Position numbers and translations under genes: made by a program. Shown here in pieces: positions 1 through 7,471 of a stretch of DNA of 38,414 nucleotides. Where the stretch lies: NCBI GenBank assembly GCA_947453945.1, contig CANGJB010000026.1, positions 1 through 38,414 on the forward strand. Direction: 5' to 3'. How positions within the stretch are numbered: the first letter of the stretch is position 1; every line of letters begins with the position of its first letter. Under the pieces are notes generated by a model. The model saw nothing but the letters and a program-made list of their open reading frames with translations. It was not told the origin of the DNA and did not search any database. The DNA comes from Sphingomonadaceae bacterium. GTDB taxonomy: Bacteria > Pseudomonadota > Alphaproteobacteria > Sphingomonadales > Sphingomonadaceae.

Positions 1-1
1 C

Positions 2-1714
2 CTGTTCGGGCGCAACGCGACTGGCGGTCTGCTGCAAATCACCACGCGTGACCCGGGCAAGACCTTCGAAGGCAGCGCGCAGGTCGGCTACGGTAATCTC
101 AACACCATTACCGGCAGCGCCTATTTGTCCGGCCCACTTAGCGGCGGCCTCTCCGCCGACATCTCAGTGGACTACAAGAACCGGCAGGACGGCTTCGGCA
201 AGAACCTATTCAACGGCCTCGACGTTGGCACGATGGAATCGCTCTCGGTGCGAAGCAAGTGGAAGGCCGAGCTTGGTGAGGCAACCAGCGCAACACTGAT
301 CTTCGATTACAGCAAGCTCAAAGGGGCCTTCCCGGCCTATCGCCCCGTGCCGGATGAGCTGCCACTCACCGGGGTTCCCTTCGCCGGCCGCAAGTTCGAC
401 GTCAATTCCGACGTCCAGCCGCTCGCCGACAGTGAGGACTACGGGGTTAGCCTCAATCTCACCCACGAGTTCGCCGGGGCGAAGCTCGTCAGCATCTCGG
501 CCTATCGCCATGGCAATTGGAAATTCGCCTTCGATTCCGAATCGCTGCCGCTGCCGATCCTCAGCGCCAACGGCGCGGTGCCGAACAAGGCGTTCAGCCA
601 GGAACTGCAGCTGATCTCGAACGGTTCCGGTCCGCTCAGCTGGGCGCTGGGCCTATATTATTTCAACCGCAAGAGCGGCTTCATTCCAGCCCATCTGGTC
701 GCCCCCGCGCTGGGCTTCCTGCAGGATTTCTCGACTTACCAGAACACGGAATCCTTCGCCGGTTACGGGCAGGCAACCTACAAAGTGAGCGATGCGACCG
801 CGCTGACGCTTGGCCTTCGGCTGACGAGCGAAACCAAGTCCTACTTTGCCGAAGGCGTGTTCCACAATCTGGTGCCCCAACTCGATTTCCCGCTGGGCCC
901 GACGGCCGACAGCAAGAAGGTGACCAAGCTCACCTGGCGGGCAGCGCTCGATCATCACTTCACCAAGGATGTGATGGTCTATGCATCCTATAACCGCGGC
1001 TTCAAGAGCGGTGGCTATGATCCGACCAGCGTCCGCGCGGCCTCCTATATCCGGCCCGAAGTGCTCGATGCATTCGAAGTTGGCCTGAAGAGCGATCTGC
1101 TGGATCGCCACTTGCGGATCAACGCTGCGGGATATTACTACAGTTTCAAGGACATCCAGCTCAACACGTATCTCAATGGCTTGCCTGCCGTCTACAATGG
1201 CAAGTCCGCCAAGATTTCCGGCTTCGATCTTGATGTCACTGCCATTCCTGTCACCGGCCTCACGCTGACGGCAGGTCTTGGCTACGTGCATGACCGCTTC
1301 GACGATTTCTCGATCGCGCAGACGGGGCTGGTGGCAACCGGGGGCATCACCCAGCTCGCCAACATCAGCGCGAAGGGCAAGCGTCTGCCCAATACGCCGG
1401 ACTGGACCGTCAATCTCGGCGCGGAATACAAGGTGCCGCTAGGCTCAGCCAACCTCGCGCTGGCGGCTGACTATTTCCACTCCACCAAGTGGTTCAGCGA
1501 TCCGGAAAACCGGCTGGCGCAGCAGGCTTACTCGCTGGTCAACGCATCGGCCACGTTCTCGTTCGGTGAGGATCGCTACAGCGTGAAGGCTTGGGGCCGC
1601 AATCTGGGCAACGTGGCCTATGCCAGCCAGCTTTTCCCGCAGGTCCCGGTGGCCGACGTGGTCGCCTATGCCGAAGGCCGCACCTTTGGCGTGACGCTCG
1701 GCGCGAAGTTCTAA
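2..1714 (+). CDS. TonB-dependent receptor, C-terminal part (5' end outside window)
   Basis: Outer-membrane, TonB-driven import channel; the substrate cannot be read from the sequence. The frame is open from base 2, and the first residues read LFGRNATGG, the typical end of the plug domain, so about 570 residues are present: the last plug strands and the whole beta-barrel. The protein ends GVTLGAKF with the terminal Phe expected of an outer-membrane barrel. An internal Met at 125 is not the real start, because receptor-like sequence continues upstream of it. It is followed, after a strong hairpin, by a CoA-transferase pair and a haloalkane dehalogenase, which suggests import of a catabolic substrate (inference). 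It probably lies on the island that ends at tRNA-Phe. Confidence 0.93.
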   Translation: MFGRNATGGLLQITTRDPGKTFEGSAQVGYGNLNTITGSAYLSGPLSGGLSADISVDYKNRQDGFGKNLFNGLDVGTMESLSVRSKWKAELGEATSATLIFDYSKLKGAFPAYRPVPDELPLTGVPFAGRKFDVNSDVQPLADSEDYGVSLNLTHEFAGAKLVSISAYRHGNWKFAFDSESLPLPILSANGAVPNKAFSQELQLISNGSGPLSWALGLYYFNRKSGFIPAHLVAPALGFLQDFSTYQNTESFAGYGQATYKVSDATALTLGLRLTSETKSYFAEGVFHNLVPQLDFPLGPTADSKKVTKLTWRAALDHHFTKDVMVYASYNRGFKSGGYDPTSVRAASYIRPEVLDAFEVGLKSDLLDRHLRINAAGYYYSFKDIQLNTYLNGLPAVYNGKSAKISGFDLDVTAIPVTGLTLTAGLGYVHDRFDDFSIAQTGLVATGGITQLANISAKGKRLPNTPDWTVNLGAEYKVPLGSANLALAADYFHSTKWFSDPENRLAQQAYSLVNASATFSFGEDRYSVKAWGRNLGNVAYASQLFPQVPVADVVAYAEGRTFGVTLGAKF

Positions 1715-1726
1715 GCGCCGCATGTC

Positions 1727-1753
1727 GTCTGCCCGGCCCGGTGCCGGGCAGAC
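1727..1753 (+). terminator. Strong hairpin between the receptor and scoA
   Basis: A perfect 11-bp stem (GTCTGCCCGGC at 1727-1737 and its complement at 1743-1753) encloses a 5-base loop. It starts 13 bases after the receptor stop codon and ends 32 bases before the CoA-transferase start. No U-tract follows, so it may be a weak or Rho-assisted terminator, or an mRNA-stabilising or processing element that lets the two genes differ in expression. Confidence 0.5.
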
Positions 1754-1785
1754 GCCGCCATGGGCGAGCTCCAGAAAGACGCCAG

Positions 1786-2493
1786 ATGACCAAGGTATTC
1801 CCCGATGCGGCCGCCGCGCTAAAGGGGCTGCTGCGCGACGACATGCTGATCGCGGCGGGCGGCTTCGGGCTCTGCGGCGTTCCAGAACGACTAATCGATG
1901 CGGTGGAAGTCAGCGGCGCAAGCGGTCTGACGATCGCCAGTAACAATGCCGGCCTCGATGGCCAGGGCCTCGGCAAGCTGCTGTGCAGCCGCCAGATTCG
2001 CAAGATGATCGCGAGCTACGTCGGCGACAACAAGGAGTTCGAGCGCCAGTACCTTGTCGGTGAACTCGAGGTCGAGTTCTCTCCGCAAGGCACACTTGCA
2101 GAACGCATGCGCAGCGGCGGTGCCGGGATACCGGGGTTTTACACCAAGACTGGCGTCGGAACCCTCGTGGCCGAAGGCAAGCCGACGATGCTGTTCGATG
2201 GCGAGGAGTATATTCTGGAACGCGGCATCGTCGCCGATCTGGCGCTGGTGAAGGGCTGGAAGGCGGACACCGCCGGCAACATGGTTTTCCGCAAGACGGC
2301 CCGCAATTTCAACGTGCCCGCAGCGCAGTGCGGCCGGATTTGCGTGGCCGAGGTCGAAGAGATCGTCGCCCCCGGGACGCTTGGGGCTGATGCCGTCCAT
2401 CTGCCGGGCATCTATGTGCATCGACTCATTTGCGGCGCACCATACGACAAGCCGATCGAATTCCGCACCACGCGCAAACAGGACGCTACCTGA
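1786..2493 (+). CDS. scoA: 3-oxoacid CoA-transferase, subunit A
   Basis: Alpha subunit (235 aa) of a succinyl-CoA:3-oxoacid CoA-transferase, which moves CoA from succinyl-CoA to acetoacetate or a related 3-oxoacid. The N-terminal glycine-rich stretch GGFGLCGVPERLI (about residues 24-36) is the CoA-binding signature of family I transferase A subunits. The ATG at 1786 puts the protein at the usual length; a longer in-frame ORF starting at 1591 only overlaps the receptor gene. The stop codon shares one base with the start of subunit B (TGATG), so the two are translationally coupled. It could also serve 3-oxoadipate (PcaI-like); the sequence alone does not settle the acyl substrate. Confidence 0.93.
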   Translation: MTKVFPDAAAALKGLLRDDMLIAAGGFGLCGVPERLIDAVEVSGASGLTIASNNAGLDGQGLGKLLCSRQIRKMIASYVGDNKEFERQYLVGELEVEFSPQGTLAERMRSGGAGIPGFYTKTGVGTLVAEGKPTMLFDGEEYILERGIVADLALVKGWKADTAGNMVFRKTARNFNVPAAQCGRICVAEVEEIVAPGTLGADAVHLPGIYVHRLICGAPYDKPIEFRTTRKQDAT

Positions 2494-3128
2494 TGGCTTG
2501 GACACGCGATCAGATGGCCGCTCGCGCCGCAAGGGAACTTCGCGAAGGCGACTTCGTCAATCTCGGAATCGGCATCCCGACCCTCGTCGCCAATCATGTG
2601 CCCGAGGGAATGACGGTGACGCTGCAAAGCGAAAACGGAATGCTCGGCATCGGGCCATTCCCTTTCGAAGGCGAGGAGGATGCCGACCTCATCAACGCGG
2701 GAAAGCAGACCATCAGCGAGCTGCCGCAATCGACCTACTTCGATTCCGCACAGAGTTTCGCCATGATCCGCGGCGGGAAGATCGACCTCACCGTGCTCGG
2801 CGCGATGGAAATCTCGCAAGGCGGCGACATCGCCAACTGGATGATCCCGGGCAAGATGATCAAGGGCATGGGCGGCGCGATGGACCTCGTCGCCGGGGTC
2901 AAGCGCATCGTCGTGGTGATGGAGCATTGCGCGCGCGATGGCAGCCCCAAGTTCCTGCCCGCCTGCACCCTTCCGCTAACGGGACGCAATGTCGTCAACA
3001 TAATCATAACCGATCTCGCTGTCTTCGATCGGCCCGATCACCAATCGCCCTTCCGGCTGATCGAGGCGGCACCGGGCGTGACGACCGACGATGTTGCTGC
3101 GCGCACGACGGCCTCGTTTGTGTACTAG
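2493..3128 (+). CDS. scoB: 3-oxoacid CoA-transferase, subunit B
   Basis: Beta subunit (211 aa). The motif QSENGMLGIGPFPF contains the catalytic glutamate (Glu47) that forms the glutamyl-CoA thioester in this family. The LGIGIPTLVANH segment near residues 24-35 is also typical. The start at 2493 overlaps the scoA stop; earlier in-frame Met codons lie inside scoA and give a non-homologous extension. Together with scoA it makes a complete two-subunit enzyme that would feed a 3-oxoacid from a degradation pathway into acetyl-CoA. No thiolase is visible in the window. Confidence 0.94.
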   Translation: MAWTRDQMAARAARELREGDFVNLGIGIPTLVANHVPEGMTVTLQSENGMLGIGPFPFEGEEDADLINAGKQTISELPQSTYFDSAQSFAMIRGGKIDLTVLGAMEISQGGDIANWMIPGKMIKGMGGAMDLVAGVKRIVVVMEHCARDGSPKFLPACTLPLTGRNVVNIIITDLAVFDRPDHQSPFRLIEAAPGVTTDDVAARTTASFVY

Positions 3129-3216
3129 GCTCTGATTGGCGAATGACGCCTGGCCGGCTTGGCTAGGAGAATGTCCGCAGCCCTGGAGAATTACTGAACG
3201 CGGTCAGGTTGCATCC

Positions 3217-3226
3217 GATGCGCATC
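3217..3226. promoter_or_regulatory. Perfect palindrome upstream of the dehalogenase
   Basis: GATGCGCATC is a perfect 10-bp palindrome, 47 bases before the dehalogenase start and inside the 144-bp gap after scoB. An overlapping GCATC-C-GATGC repeat begins at 3211. It may be an operator, but no regulator gene is next to it and 10-bp palindromes also occur by chance. Confidence 0.25.
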
Positions 3227-3272
3227 TGGCCTCGCTCCGTACCACCCTTCACCTCATTAGGAGTACCGCAAC

Positions 3273-4151
3273 ATGACCACTGCGCTACCGGAGAAGAAGA
3301 CCCAGATCGTCAACGGGCGACGCATTGCCTATGTCGACGAGGGATCGGGCGCGCCGATCGTGTTGCTCCATGGCAATCCGACCTCCTCCTTCCTGTGGCG
3401 CGATGTGATTCCGGCGCTCACCGGGCTCGGACGGATTATCGTGCCCGATTTGATCGGCCAGGGGGATTCGGAGATGCTCCCTGCCTCGGATGGCCCCGAC
3501 CGCTACAGCTTCCAAATGGCTTATGATTTCTTTGACGGTCTGCTCGCAGCGCTCGCGGTCGACCGGAATGTGACGCTGGTGCTTCACGATTGGGGTACGG
3601 CGCTTGGTTTTCATTGGGCGCATCAGCACCCCGACCAGGTCCGTGCGATTGCCTATATGGAAGGGATTACGATGCCGATCCCGAGCTGGGAGGACTGGCC
3701 CGAAGGCGCGCGCGGCATCTTCCAGGGGTTCCGCTCCCCCAAGGGCGAGGACCTGATACTCAACCGCAATATGTTCATCGAGGCGGTGTTACCAAGCGCG
3801 GTCCTGCGCAAGCTCTCGGAGGAAGAGATGGAAGTGTACCGCGCGCCGTTCCGCGACCGCGAGAATCGCCAAGTGACGCTCAACTGGCCGCGCCAGATTC
3901 CGATCGCGGGCGAGCCGCCGCACATGGTCGCGCTGGTGCAGGCCTATGCCGACTGGCTGAGCCAAACTACCATTCCCAAGCTCTTCATCAACGCCGAGCC
4001 CGGCTCGATCCTGATCGGCAAGCAGCGCGAGTTTTGCCGCAGCTGGCCCAACCAGACCGAGGTGACGGTCGCCGGTTCGCATTTCATCCAGGAAGATTCG
4101 GGCCCCGAAATTGGCAAAGCGGTCGCCAGCTTCCTTTCCACCCCGTCCTGA
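3273..4151 (+). CDS. Haloalkane dehalogenase, LinB-like (HLD-II subfamily)
   Basis: Alpha/beta-hydrolase of 292 aa that cleaves carbon-halogen bonds by hydrolysis, giving an alcohol and halide. All five catalytic positions of the LinB/DhaA type are visible: nucleophile Asp106 in HDWG, halide-binding Trp107 and Asn35 (HGNPTSS), acid Glu130 (YMEGI) and base His270 (SHFIQED). The spacing is within two or three residues of LinB (D108, W109, N38, E132, H272), and blocks such as SWPRQIPIAG and IPKLFINAEPG are almost shared (here NWPRQIPIAG). The ATG is preceded by AGGAG at good spacing. It lies between scoAB and a broken DUF1330 gene on a probable island. The preferred haloalkane cannot be read from sequence; no linA or linC is present. 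Confidence 0.95.
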   Translation: MTTALPEKKTQIVNGRRIAYVDEGSGAPIVLLHGNPTSSFLWRDVIPALTGLGRIIVPDLIGQGDSEMLPASDGPDRYSFQMAYDFFDGLLAALAVDRNVTLVLHDWGTALGFHWAHQHPDQVRAIAYMEGITMPIPSWEDWPEGARGIFQGFRSPKGEDLILNRNMFIEAVLPSAVLRKLSEEEMEVYRAPFRDRENRQVTLNWPRQIPIAGEPPHMVALVQAYADWLSQTTIPKLFINAEPGSILIGKQREFCRSWPNQTEVTVAGSHFIQEDSGPEIGKAVASFLSTPS

Positions 4152-4161
4152 AAAGACCCAT

Positions 4162-4479
4162 ATGATGACCGACGTCCCCGTCTATATGCTCGTCAACCTG
4201 TCCATCACCGATCCAGCCGAATATCGGACCCATGAGAAGGGCTTTTTCGGCTTCCTCAAGCGGGACGGCGGCGAATTCGTCACTTTTGACGATGCCCCCG
4301 ACACATTGGAGGGCTAGTCCCCGCGCCCGGGGCGGATTGTCATCTTCAAATTCCCGTCGGAAGCACAGGCGCACGCCTAGTATGCCGATCCGGAATATCA
4401 GGCGCTGGCGGATCATCGCCGGGCCGGGACCAAGCTTGAGTTTCTAACTTTGGTCCGCGCGATGCCGCCGCGCCAATGA
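4162..4479 (+). pseudogene. DUF1330-family protein, interrupted by two in-frame TAG codons
   Basis: The frame opens with MMTDVPVYMLVNLSITDP 10 bases after the dehalogenase stop and reads as a DUF1330 (dimeric ferredoxin-like fold) protein. TAG occurs at 4315-4317 after residue 51 and again at 4378-4380. Beyond both stops the same frame still reads family-like sequence (GRIVIFKFPSE, YADPEYQAL, HRRAGTKLEFLTL) to a TGA at 4477. The second stop sits where homologues commonly have Trp before Tyr, so it fits a TGG to TAG change. The frame is otherwise intact, so inactivation looks recent; sequencing error or amber read-through are alternatives. DUF1330 function is not established. Confidence 0.8.
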
Positions 4480-4753
4480 GCTGGGCCGGCGGGGCCCGTA
4501 TACTTATTAGCTGCGCTTCAGGTACCGGGGCTACCTCTAGAAGGCTGCCCAGAACCTTCCATTCAGCAACCGGCCCAATCCTTGTCGTTCCTTGTTGGCT
4601 GTCCGACGCCTTACGAGTGACCGGCTTATCCGAAACCCGTCATTCACATACTGGTGCGGAAATGGCAGGAACGTCCCAAAATTTGTCGTAGAGACCAGGT
4701 CGCAGCCAGCGGATCACGCCCGGGCCGTTGTGCTCGCATGCAGCCCTTCAGCC
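4480..4753. other. Gap between DUF1330 remnant and integrase: no gene recognised
   Basis: Short frames of about 70 to 110 codons exist here but show no family signature, and base composition looks less GC-rich than the flanking genes. No insertion-sequence ends and no copy of the tRNA-Phe 3' sequence were seen. It is probably decayed island DNA. Confidence 0.4.
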
Positions 4754-5956
4754 TCATCCACTCGCAGCGCTCTTCTTCTTGAGCCCGACAAGGTATCGCG
4801 ACCAGTACTGCATCATCTTCACACGTTCATCCCAGTGCTCGCCACGCGCGTATGCTCGGCGGATCTTGTTGCCATCGACATGCGCCAGTTGGCGTTCGAT
4901 CGCATCTGGATGCCATTTGCGCGATTCGTTTAGGAGCGTGCTAGCTGTCGCGCGGAAGCCATGGGCGGTCATCTCTTCAGAGGTGTAGCCGAGGCGGCGC
5001 AGTGCGGCGTTCAGAGTATTGTCCGTGATGGGTCGCCTGGGGGTCCGCACGCTCGGGAAGAGGTAGTGGCCGTCCCCCGACATACTTCGCAACTTCTTCA
5101 GCAGTCCGAGAACCTCCTCGGTCAGATAGACCTTGTGGGGGCGCCGCATTTTGGTCTTTGTCGCTGGTATCACCCATAGGCGCGCAGCGAGATCGAACTC
5201 GGTCCACTCAGCCATACGCAGCTCACCTGGACGCACAAAAAGGTGAGGCGCCAGCTGTAACGCTATTCTGACAGTAGGCTGCCCGTCATAGGTGTCGATC
5301 GCTCGCAGAAGTCCACCGAGCGCCGCAGGCTCGAGTATGGCTGCCCGGTGTTTTACCTTGGGTGTGATCAACGCCCCGCGCAGGTCAGCCGAGATATCCC
5401 GCTGCGCGCGCCCGGTTGCGATAGCGTAGCGGAAGATGGTCCCGAAGGTGCTGCGCAGGCGGGTCGCAGTTTCATAACGGCCTCTAGCCTCGACCGATCT
5501 CAGGACCTGCAGCAGCTCAGGAATTGTTATGGCGGCAATTGGGCGATCTCCGAGCACTGGTATGGCGATGTCGACCATCCAGCGCAGCTTTGCGAGGGTT
5601 TTGCTCGCCCTCCCTTCCAGCGTCAGTCGATCCAGCCATTCATCGCTGATGACCTTGAAAGTCTCGGACCGTCTGGCTTTTGCTTCGCGTTCTCGCGCCT
5701 TCCGCTCCTCTGCAGGATCCAGTCCCAACGCAAGGGCTTCGCGGGCGATATCACGGACCTCACGGGCCTTTGCGAGAGACAGATCAGGGAATTTCCCGAA
5801 TGAGAGTGTTTTCTGTTTTTTATCATAGCGATAATTCATTCGCCAAAGACGGCCGCCTGTGGGCATAACCATCAGGTACAGACCGCGTTCGTCGGTCAGT
5901 TTGTAGGGCTTATCCTTTGGTTTTGCTGCATTAATTGCGGTAAAGGTGAGGGCCAT
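4754..5956 (-). CDS. Tyrosine recombinase / P4-type integrase
   Basis: Site-specific recombinase (400 aa) for integration and excision of the neighbouring island. The N-terminal arm-binding domain (DUF4102) covers about residues 1-95 (KLTDERGLYLMV, FGKFPDLSLAKAR), the SAM-like core-binding domain about 100-200, and the catalytic domain about 205-390. Catalytic residues are all visible: Arg242 (RPGEL), a beta-hairpin Lys near 267, His332 and Arg335 (HGFR), His359 (LAH) and nucleophile Tyr369 (RRAYAR). The ATG at 5956 gives the normal length; an upstream extension of the frame to 6160 would run into tRNA-Phe and has no homology. The gene appears intact, so the island may still be mobile. Confidence 0.95.
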   Translation of the reverse strand: MALTFTAINAAKPKDKPYKLTDERGLYLMVMPTGGRLWRMNYRYDKKQKTLSFGKFPDLSLAKAREVRDIAREALALGLDPAEERKAREREAKARRSETFKVISDEWLDRLTLEGRASKTLAKLRWMVDIAIPVLGDRPIAAITIPELLQVLRSVEARGRYETATRLRSTFGTIFRYAIATGRAQRDISADLRGALITPKVKHRAAILEPAALGGLLRAIDTYDGQPTVRIALQLAPHLFVRPGELRMAEWTEFDLAARLWVIPATKTKMRRPHKVYLTEEVLGLLKKLRSMSGDGHYLFPSVRTPRRPITDNTLNAALRRLGYTSEEMTAHGFRATASTLLNESRKWHPDAIERQLAHVDGNKIRRAYARGEHWDERVKMMQYWSRYLVGLKKKSAASG

Positions 5957-6062
5957 GATGGTACCGGAATGTTGCTTTGGAGCCGATACCATCAAGCTTA
6001 TCAAAAAAGCCCTCGGCTGCAACCGGATGCCCCGGGCTAAACTCGGAACTGAACCTCGAGAA

Positions 6063-6082
6063 AATGGCGGAATTTCGCCATT
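6063..6082 (-). terminator. Hairpin downstream of tRNA-Phe
   Basis: On the minus strand AATGGCG and CGCCATT form a 7-bp stem around a 6-base loop, followed by TTTTCTC (the first two T bases of that run are the end of the stem). It lies 45 bases beyond the tRNA 3' end and 106 bases before the integrase start, so it fits an intrinsic terminator for the infA to tRNA-Phe transcript. The stem is short, so the strength is uncertain. Confidence 0.45.
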
Positions 6083-6127
6083 CCTTGGACGCTTACGGAG
6101 CCATGTGGAAGGTTCGAAGGAGGCCAA

Positions 6128-6203
6128 TGGTGCCCGGGGACGGAGTCGAACCGCCGACACCGTGATTTTCAGTCACGTGCTCTACCAACTGAGCTACCCG
6201 GGC
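6128..6203 (-). tRNA. tRNA-Phe (GAA)
   Basis: A 76-base tRNA with encoded CCA. The acceptor stem is GCCCGGG paired to CCCGGGC with discriminator A. The D arm begins GCTCAGTTGG, the anticodon loop is CTGAAAA (anticodon GAA) on a CGTGA/TCACG stem, and the T loop is TTCGACT. All stems pair. It is the last member of a minus-strand block behind yacG. Its 3' half is the probable attachment site of the integrase-bearing island to the left. Confidence 0.97.
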
Positions 6204-6283
6204 ATCGTGTCGCAGAGCCCGCCTTGGGGCTCCCGCGCGTTGGAAGCGCGCCTATGGCGAAGGCGTTCGGGCTTGTCCAGCCC

Positions 6284-6475
6284 CTAGTTGCCGAAATCGC
6301 CTGCTTCGGGATCGCCTTCCGGGTCGACCACCGGGCCGGGCAGCGTGTAGCCTTCCTCCAGCCAGTTGACGAGATCGCGGTCGCGGCAGCGGGTTGAGCA
6401 GAACGGCGCGTGTTCGGCCACGCGCGGCTTGCGGCAGATCGGGCAGCGACGGATCAGGGCGGAGGGCTGGCTCAT
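6284..6475 (-). CDS. yacG: DNA gyrase inhibitor / zinc-binding protein YacG
   Basis: Small zinc-finger protein of 63 aa. Cys11 and Cys14 (CPIC) with Cys26 and Cys30 (CSTRC) form the CxxC-CxxxC site of the YacG family, followed by the conserved DLVNWLEEGY segment. E. coli YacG binds GyrB and inhibits gyrase. The start at 6475 overlaps the stop of the RNase E/G gene by 4 bases (ATGA), showing translational coupling; a longer in-frame ORF to 6574 lies wholly within the upstream gene. The acidic tail (DPEGDPEAGDF) is typical of alphaproteobacterial forms. Confidence 0.92.
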   Translation of the reverse strand: MSQPSALIRRCPICRKPRVAEHAPFCSTRCRDRDLVNWLEEGYTLPGPVVDPEGDPEAGDFGN

Positions 6476-7470
6476 GCCGCAATCGCCTGCGCGAAGGTGG
6501 CGGCAAGCGCAAGCCCCGCGTCCTCGTACCACTGGATGCGCCGCCCGGTGCGGCGGGCCAGTTCGGCTTCCCACTCGGCGCGCATGGCGCGGCGCACGGC
6601 GGGATGCGCAGTCAGCAGCAGCGTGCCCGGCCCAGCCACACGTTCAGCCTGGCGCAGCACGCGGCGCGCGGCCGCAGCGGCCGGCGCGCGGGCAAAGCGC
6701 GCGATCAGCGAAGGACGCTCCAGCCGCGAAACCAGTTGCACAAAGCCGAAGCCGTTCATCCCCGTGCGCTCGCCCTGCCAGCCTGCCGCAGCAAGCGCGG
6801 CGGCCAGCGCCTCGTCCACCGCGCGGCGTTGCGCCTTTTCCGGCAGCGAAGGAAAATCGATCCCCACCGATCCGCCAATGTCAAAGCGCATCAGGGCACC
6901 GGCAATCGCGGGCACGGCCGCCAGGGCCAGCGCAGGCAGTGGCGGGGGACCATCCACATCGATCAGCGTCATCGCGGGCGTGGGGCTGATCACCAGACTG
7001 CCGCCTGCAAAGGCCACTTCACCAGCCAGCGCTTCGGCCACCAGATCGTCCCACCCTGCTTCGGCAAAAGCACCGCCGTGCACCGGCACCTCGCGCACGG
7101 GATGCGGCCCAGCGGCGAGTTCCTCGCGCAAGCCGGACGCAGCGCGCGGAACCTCGCCCGCGGCGGCGGGGCGGACTTGCGGAAGCTTGGTGCGGCCCTT
7201 TTCTGCAATCGCGCCGCGGGTCACGCGCACGATCACCAACTGGCCCTCGGTCAGCTTCGGATCAAAACCCTCACCCAGCGCCTCGCTGCCATCGGGCAGC
7301 CTCACAGCGGCGCGGCGGGTGCCGGAGATGCGCGCAACCAGCCGCGCCTCGGCCACTGCGCCTGCGCGCCATGGCTCATCCCACACCGCGCGCGCGGCGA
7401 TGATCTCGCCCTGCGCGATCAGCACCGCCCGTTCCTCGCCGATCCCGCTCTCAATCAGCCATTCTGCCAT
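6472..7470 (-). CDS. Ribonuclease E/G family protein (short form)
   Basis: 332 aa, much shorter than E. coli RNase G (489 aa). The segments MTLIDVDG, GGSVGIDFPSL and GFVQLVSRLERPSL match the core of the RNase E/G family, but the N-terminal S1 domain is poorly recognisable and the zinc-link cysteines of RNase E are not evident. It probably acts on RNA, but catalytic competence cannot be assumed from the motifs alone. It lies between maf and yacG in a tightly packed operon: one base after the maf stop and overlapping yacG by 4 bases. A full-length RNase E is expected elsewhere in the genome. Confidence 0.8.
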   Translation of the reverse strand: MAEWLIESGIGEERAVLIAQGEIIAARAVWDEPWRAGAVAEARLVARISGTRRAAVRLPDGSEALGEGFDPKLTEGQLVIVRVTRGAIAEKGRTKLPQVRPAAAGEVPRAASGLREELAAGPHPVREVPVHGGAFAEAGWDDLVAEALAGEVAFAGGSLVISPTPAMTLIDVDGPPPLPALALAAVPAIAGALMRFDIGGSVGIDFPSLPEKAQRRAVDEALAAALAAAGWQGERTGMNGFGFVQLVSRLERPSLIARFARAPAAAAARRVLRQAERVAGPGTLLLTAHPAVRRAMRAEWEAELARRTGRRIQWYEDAGLALAATFAQAIAA

Positions 7471-7471
7471 G

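Larger units (their letters stand above)
1..6130. mobile_element. Probable genomic island end integrated at tRNA-Phe (partial)
   Basis: A P4-type integrase starts 172 bases from the 3' end of tRNA-Phe and reads away from it, the usual layout of islands inserted into a tRNA 3' end. The tRNA is intact, as expected because such integrases restore it. The cargo visible is receptor, CoA-transferase, dehalogenase and a decayed DUF1330 gene. To the right of the tRNA are core genes in a conserved order. The distal direct repeat of the tRNA end was not found in bases 1-6127, so the island must extend left beyond the window; the true extent is inferred. Confidence 0.55.

Noticed and set aside
6110..6120. 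TTCGAA-type T-loop sequence suggesting a second tRNA next to tRNA-Phe
   Set aside because: No acceptor, D or anticodon arm can be formed around it.
1..6127. Distal attachment repeat of the tRNA-Phe 3' end
   Set aside because: No copy was found by eye in this stretch, so no attR is reported.
5957..6160. N-terminal extension of the integrase to 6160
   Set aside because: It would overlap tRNA-Phe, has no similarity to integrases, and the ATG at 5956 gives the expected arm domain.
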